Shown: in pieces, positions 60,957-64,000 of the stretch | How positions within the stretch are numbered: position 1 is the stretch's first letter | Layout: each line of letters starts with the position of its first letter | Assembly: GCF_014502795.1 (NCBI RefSeq) | Contig: NZ_JACVHF010000001.1 | Coordinates: forward strand, 124,001 to 188,000 | Origin: Heliobacterium chlorum | GTDB lineage: Bacteria > Bacillota > Desulfitobacteriia > Heliobacteriales > Heliobacteriaceae | DNA length: 64,000 nucleotides | Reading direction: 5' to 3' | The notes under the pieces: model-generated | What the model saw: the letters and a program-made list of their open reading frames with translations, nothing else | What the model was told of the DNA's origin: nothing | Database searches by the model: none | Program-made: the position numbers and the translations under genes

Positions 60957-61682
60957 CTAAACAAAGTATCTTCTCTCACTGATTTTTATTCCCGAGTCCT
61001 TAAGCATGTTGAGCACATAATCAACGGCTCGATTCACAATCACGGCTGCCATTTCACGGGTTAGAGGTTCAGCAGGTTTAAAGGTTTTATCCTCATAGCC
61101 TTTAAAGATTCCCCGCTCAAAGGCGGTTTTTATATCGGCATAGGACCACCTTTCTGGGGAAACATCAACAAATGGTTCATCAGGTTTAGCTATTTCTGGG
61201 GTATCGTATTTGGCTAAATTATATTTATTGATAATGCTTATCAGCTTTTTGGGATAATCAGGGTCTGTGGCATAACCGCAAGTGTATAGCTGTTTTGCTG
61301 CGTCTTCTGGAGACTGTGCTTCTCGTACGGGGGCGTAACGCTCATTTAATAGGAACTGAGAGTGATCTCTGAGGCTTTCGTCCCAGGAATGATATGAACG
61401 AAACTGCGCATCGATGGTAATTCGTTTTCCTTCAATGATCTCGGAAGTGGAACTCATGATCGTTCCGGCTGGGCCCGTTCCTTTGATTCCAAATAGATTG
61501 TAACTGAATTGTCCAGTATTTTTATCGACGGGCACAAATTTACCCCATCCTGTTTCTAGTGCTGCTTGTGCAATTACAATACTCGCAAAGATTTGAAATT
61601 CTTTTTGTAGTTGCATCGCAGGTTGTGAGATAGCTGCTATAAACGAATCGGGATTACCTGGAGTAAATGCGTTAAAAGACAT
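60957..61682 (-). CDS. Glucosaminidase-SLH protein (peptidoglycan hydrolase)
   Basis: This 241-residue protein has a FlgJ/LytG-type N-acetylglucosaminidase domain (about 8-150) with catalytic Glu in AALETGWGKF and YNLFGIKG, joined to one C-terminal SLH domain (about 165-225: YADIKTAFERGIFKGYEDKTF). No signal peptide is visible, so export must be non-canonical or it acts on lysis. ATG at 61682 follows AGAGGTGATG; two upstream in-frame codons overlap that site. It lies 21 bases after the HxlR regulator gene on the same strand. Confidence 0.85.
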   Translation of the reverse strand: MSFNAFTPGNPDSFIAAISQPAMQLQKEFQIFASIVIAQAALETGWGKFVPVDKNTGQFSYNLFGIKGTGPAGTIMSSTSEIIEGKRITIDAQFRSYHSWDESLRDHSQFLLNERYAPVREAQSPEDAAKQLYTCGYATDPDYPKKLISIINKYNLAKYDTPEIAKPDEPFVDVSPERWSYADIKTAFERGIFKGYEDKTFKPAEPLTREMAAVIVNRAVDYVLNMLKDSGIKISERRYFV

Positions 61683-61703
61683 TACCATCACCTCTTAATT
61701 ATC

Positions 61704-62060
61704 TTATGGGTGAATAAGCATTTGCGTTTTAAGCTCATGTTCCTCCACATAGGATTTCCCGAATTGACACATAGCCTCAAGGACCGGTTTTAGGTTTTTA
61801 CCTGATTCCGATAAAGAGTACTCCACTTTCGGAGGAACCTCAGGATAAACCTTCCTTATAATCAACCCGTCTTCTTCTAGACTTCGCAACTGCTGCGTAA
61901 GCATTTTTTGCGTGGCTTGTGGGATTAACCGTTTTATTTCGCTAAACCGTAACGTTCTATCCAATAAGTGCCATAGGATCAAGGCCTTATAGCGACCGCC
62001 GATGAGCTCTATCGCCAGCTCCATGGTGCAGTTAAACAGGGCATTTTTGTATTTGATCAT
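61704..62060 (-). CDS. HxlR-family winged-helix transcriptional regulator
   Basis: This 118-residue protein has the HxlR/DUF24 signature CTMELAIELIGGRYKALILWHL with Cys11, then RFSEIKRLIPQATQKMLTQQLRSLE, the recognition helix region, and a wing VEYSLSESGK. Cys11 matches the redox-sensing Cys6 of YodB-type members, which respond to quinones and aldehydes. The start follows TTTAGGAGG. It is divergent from a nitroreductase gene, the classic arrangement for this family. Confidence 0.93.
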   Translation of the reverse strand: MIKYKNALFNCTMELAIELIGGRYKALILWHLLDRTLRFSEIKRLIPQATQKMLTQQLRSLEEDGLIIRKVYPEVPPKVEYSLSESGKNLKPVLEAMCQFGKSYVEEHELKTQMLIHP

Positions 62061-62097
62061 CCTTATCCTCCTAAACGGGTAGTAAGTATCTAAATGG

Positions 62098-62152
62098 GTA
62101 CTATATTACTAAATAGTGCGTACTTGTTTAGATGCATTGTAGTCGGTACTAT
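62098..62152. promoter_or_regulatory. HxlR/YodB-like operator and nitroreductase promoter
   Basis: The inverted repeat ACTAT-N8-ATAGT inside 62098-62123 resembles the YodB box (TACTA...TAGTA). Next is TTGTTT (62124-62129), 17 bases, TACTAT (62147-62152), a plausible rightward sigma-A promoter. The operator abuts the -35 box, so binding would block both divergent genes. Confidence 0.6.
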
Positions 62153-62217
62153 TATACTGCATAAGACATCAGGGGAATATATCCATTAGAAGGTTTCGTA
62201 AGGAAAGGATGATAAGC

Positions 62218-62739
62218 ATGGGATTTTTAGAAATCGCCAAAAAGAGGTATTCCTGCCGTAACTTCCTCCCTAATCCGGTGGAAAAGGAAAAGTTAGACCA
62301 AATATTAGAGGCGGCCAGGGTGGCCCCGACAGGAGCCAACAAACAACCCTATAAACTGCTGGTCGTTCAAGAAACGGAAGCACAAGAAAAATTAAAAAAG
62401 GCCGCCAAAACGTATGGGGCTCCCTTGTCGATTATCGTTTGCGGAGATCATAGCAAAGTTTGGGTCCGGCCTTTTGATCAAAAGAACATTCTCGATATCG
62501 ATGCCAGTATTGTAACGGATCATATGATGCTTCAGGCCACCGAACTTGGTTTAGATTCTGTATGGATCTGCTATTTTAACCCGACAGTGTTACGCGAAGA
62601 ATTCAATATCCCTGCAGAATACGAAGCCGTTAACATCCTGGCTATCGGCTATTCTGCCGAAGAAGCTCATTCTCCAGACCGCCACGAAAAAACCCGTAGA
62701 CCGCTTCAAGAAATGGTCTGTTACGAGGAATTCAAATAA
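62218..62739 (+). CDS. Nitroreductase-family flavoprotein
   Basis: This 173-residue FMN-dependent NAD(P)H oxidoreductase starts MGFLEIAKKRYSCRNF, with the FMN-phosphate-binding Arg/Ser segment, then ARVAPTGANKQPYKLLVV and LGLDSVWICYFNP, and ends with IGYSAEEAH. ATG at 62218 is preferred, because the ATG nine bases upstream touches the AAGGAAAGG. Its divergent HxlR regulator suggests induction by quinones or nitro compounds. Confidence 0.92.
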   Translation: MGFLEIAKKRYSCRNFLPNPVEKEKLDQILEAARVAPTGANKQPYKLLVVQETEAQEKLKKAAKTYGAPLSIIVCGDHSKVWVRPFDQKNILDIDASIVTDHMMLQATELGLDSVWICYFNPTVLREEFNIPAEYEAVNILAIGYSAEEAHSPDRHEKTRRPLQEMVCYEEFK

Positions 62740-62804
62740 GCGACTTCTGTTTGGGACAAAAACTGTAGTTTGCACACATGTAAATAGGCACGTTTTTGAA
62801 ACCA

Positions 62805-62844
62805 CGAACAGCGATCTTGCCAACATGTGCAGGGTCGCTGTTCG
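62805..62844 (+). terminator. Hairpin after the nitroreductase gene
   Basis: CGAACAGCGA pairs with TCGCTGTTCG over 10 bp with a further TTGC/GCAG part inside. Only a weak T-tract follows. Confidence 0.6.
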
Positions 62845-62887
62845 CTTGTTCTAAAGTGATGTCATGTATTTTGAATCAATCACCGAA

Positions 62888-62914
62888 ATATACAAAAAAA
62901 GGATTTTTGTATAT
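62888..62914. repeat. 11-bp AT-rich inverted repeat
   Basis: ATATACAAAAA pairs exactly with TTTTTGTATAT around a five-base loop. It could be a terminator on either strand or a regulator site for the following membrane gene. Confidence 0.55.
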
Positions 62915-62932
62915 CTTCCGCGAAATACCTAG

Positions 62933-62970
62933 AGTATACGCTGTGCTTTCAAAGAGAAATGAATGTACGG
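62933..62970 (+). repeat. 38-base direct repeat, copy A
   Basis: It starts AGTATACGCTGTG and ends GAATGTACGG, and matches 63844-63881 at 31 of 38 positions. In copy B the aligned ACG is an ATG start codon. Confidence 0.75.
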
Positions 62971-63015
62971 ACGTAGACAAATGAAAGCATGAAAAACGGT
63001 CTTCGAGGTACGTTT

Positions 63016-63750
63016 ATGGAGTTAGCGATGGTCTTTTTCGTCATATTAATATTTGGAATCACGGTGATGGTAATTTTAGGAAAGGGGCGGATCAAAGGGG
63101 TAATTGCACCTCTGGCGATTTTGTTAATCGCTGATTTTTTACTTCTCTACGGAAAATATGTTGTCTCTGACGGTTTTCTGACGTTCATTCTATACGTACC
63201 TTCACTGGTACTGATCGCAATCTCCAGCATATTGTCGTTGATTATTTGGGTAAAAAGTAAAAGAGACAGTATCGATCAGCGCAAGATACTGGCCGTTGCC
63301 CTCGGCGTTGTTATGACGGCTGTAATTATGGCAACTCCCGCACTAGACCAAATGGATAAGTTCAAACTCTATCAAGAAGAATATCTCGCCGTTTCCGACG
63401 CCATATTCCAAGCGTACGATCAGGGGAAACTTTCCCTGGGAGAGGAATTCACGTCACCGCCGTACAGTATTTTAGGTGTAGATAAGCAGAATAGTCGATT
63501 TCCCGAGGAAGTGGCACATAAGATGGATACTTTACATAAGTCGGCTGGCGTCAATAGTTATATTGTAGCCGACCAAGACGTCATCTATTTTTGCTTCGGG
63601 GCCAATCTCCAATCGATCGATGGCATTGCCGTATGTAGAAACGGTAAAGACCCTACGGTAGATCTATCGCTGAAGTCAAGGTTCTTTGATGGTGCCACTT
63701 CTTACGAATACATCACTGAGGGGGCCTATCATTTTAGAGACGGGTTGTAA
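63016..63750 (+). CDS. Hypothetical membrane protein, 244 residues
   Basis: The family is not recognised. Four hydrophobic helices fill the first 115 residues (MVFFVILIFGITVMVIL, IAPLAILLIADFLLLY, FLTFILYVPSLVLIAI, and KILAVALGVVMTAVI), and a soluble domain of about 125 residues follows. ATG at 63016 has GAGGT six bases upstream; an ATG at 62989 in frame lacks a ribosome binding site. The soluble part contains YSILGVDKQNSRFPEEVAHKM and one CFGANLQS. It follows copy A of a repeat that also precedes the next gene. Confidence 0.75.
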   Translation: MELAMVFFVILIFGITVMVILGKGRIKGVIAPLAILLIADFLLLYGKYVVSDGFLTFILYVPSLVLIAISSILSLIIWVKSKRDSIDQRKILAVALGVVMTAVIMATPALDQMDKFKLYQEEYLAVSDAIFQAYDQGKLSLGEEFTSPPYSILGVDKQNSRFPEEVAHKMDTLHKSAGVNSYIVADQDVIYFCFGANLQSIDGIAVCRNGKDPTVDLSLKSRFFDGATSYEYITEGAYHFRDGL

Positions 63751-63843
63751 ATCTCTTGGACCGAACCTTCCGAGGTCGGTTGACTAAGACAACTAGAAAT
63801 TAGTTAAAGAAACAGCCACGCAAGCACTTTATTCAAGCTGTAC

Positions 63844-63881
63844 AGTATACGCTGTGTTCCCAAAGTGAGGTGAATGTATGG
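63844..63881 (+). repeat. 38-base direct repeat, copy B
   Basis: It starts AGTATACGCTGTG and includes GAGGTGA as ribosome binding site and the ATG of the next gene at its end. It is the functional-looking counterpart of copy A at 62933. Confidence 0.75.
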
Positions 63882-64000
63882 ATTACAGTTTGAGCCTGGT
63901 ATTCGCCCTATTGATCAACATGCTCGTGATCAGAATCATCATGGAAGTGTTAGCTCGATTTGGCATTGACTTCGTAGGGTTCTTTCAAAACTTGTGGAAA
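63878..64000 (+). CDS. Membrane protein, N-terminal part
   Basis: Forty-one residues are visible before the window ends. It begins MDYSLSLVFALLINMLVIRI and continues IMEVLARFGIDFVGFF, consistent with an N-terminal membrane helix. GAGGTGA precedes the ATG at six bases. The product is not recognised. Confidence 0.6.
   Translation, partial: MDYSLSLVFALLINMLVIRIIMEVLARFGIDFVGFFQNLWK

Noticed and set aside
54000-64000. Prophage or integrated element
   Set aside because: No integrase, terminase, capsid or attachment-site repeat was seen; the glucosaminidase alone is not enough.

Overview
The window is part of the chromosome of an endospore-forming, obligately anaerobic Firmicute of the Clostridia. 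The evidence is a GerA-type germinant receptor subunit, a sporulation-kinase-like histidine kinase, S-layer homology domains, a two-subunit class I fumarase, a ferredoxin-linked indolepyruvate oxidoreductase and a nickel CO dehydrogenase. Frequent GTG and TTG starts with strong GGAGG ribosome binding sites fit Heliobacteriaceae or Peptococcaceae. No photosynthesis gene is visible, so placement below the class is a guess.

Layout. 1-4.6 kb: the cut end of a 2-hydroxyacyl-CoA dehydratase/double-cubane-type protein with its ATP-dependent activase, fumarase alpha and beta, RNase PH and an XTP/dITP pyrophosphatase. 5.1-5.6 kb: three tRNA genes (Arg-TCT, Gln-TTG, Leu-TAG) behind one promoter. 5.7-14.4 kb: the classic Firmicute protein-quality block tig-clpP-clpX-lonB-lon-engB. 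14.5-17.3 kb: an NMT1/SsuA-type ABC importer. 17.5-21.4 kb (minus): iorA-iorB-paaK, converting aryl-pyruvates to aryl-acetyl-CoA or its acid. 21.6-24.8 kb: a lone RND pump. 25-26.9 kb: asparagine synthetase. 28-30.5 kb: a cobalt/nickel ECF importer whose T and A components are fused. 30.6-36.8 kb: a complete branched-chain amino-acid importer with two binding proteins. 36.8-39.5 kb: a chemoreceptor and a flagellar rod-binding protein with a sigma-28-like promoter. 39.6-43.6 kb: a third Lon-family protease and a membrane glycosyltransferase. 43.6-49.1 kb (mostly minus): small unknown proteins, a cytoplasmic glycosyltransferase, a CO dehydrogenase with a long N-terminal extension, and a Gly/Ser/Phe-rich repeat protein. 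49.2-51.3 kb: queC, a TIGR03915-type gene and two small genes. 51.4-54 kb (minus): a GerA protein, a 47-residue protein and a lipoprotein.

From about 54 kb to the end the DNA is visibly more AT-rich and the content is accessory: an SLH protein, a PAS histidine kinase, a PH-domain protein, a DUF6765-like protein, an RCC1-repeat protein, a glucosaminidase-SLH protein, an HxlR/nitroreductase pair and membrane proteins. It also holds non-coding repeats, among them a family of G-rich elements and a 16-bp stem whose loop matches the G-quadruplex pattern.

The most unusual items are the CO dehydrogenase with a CX2C D-cluster motif and no accessory genes, the low-complexity repeat protein beside it, the CbiQ-CbiO fusion, the G-rich hairpin/repeat family, and several very small genes with strong ribosome binding sites.
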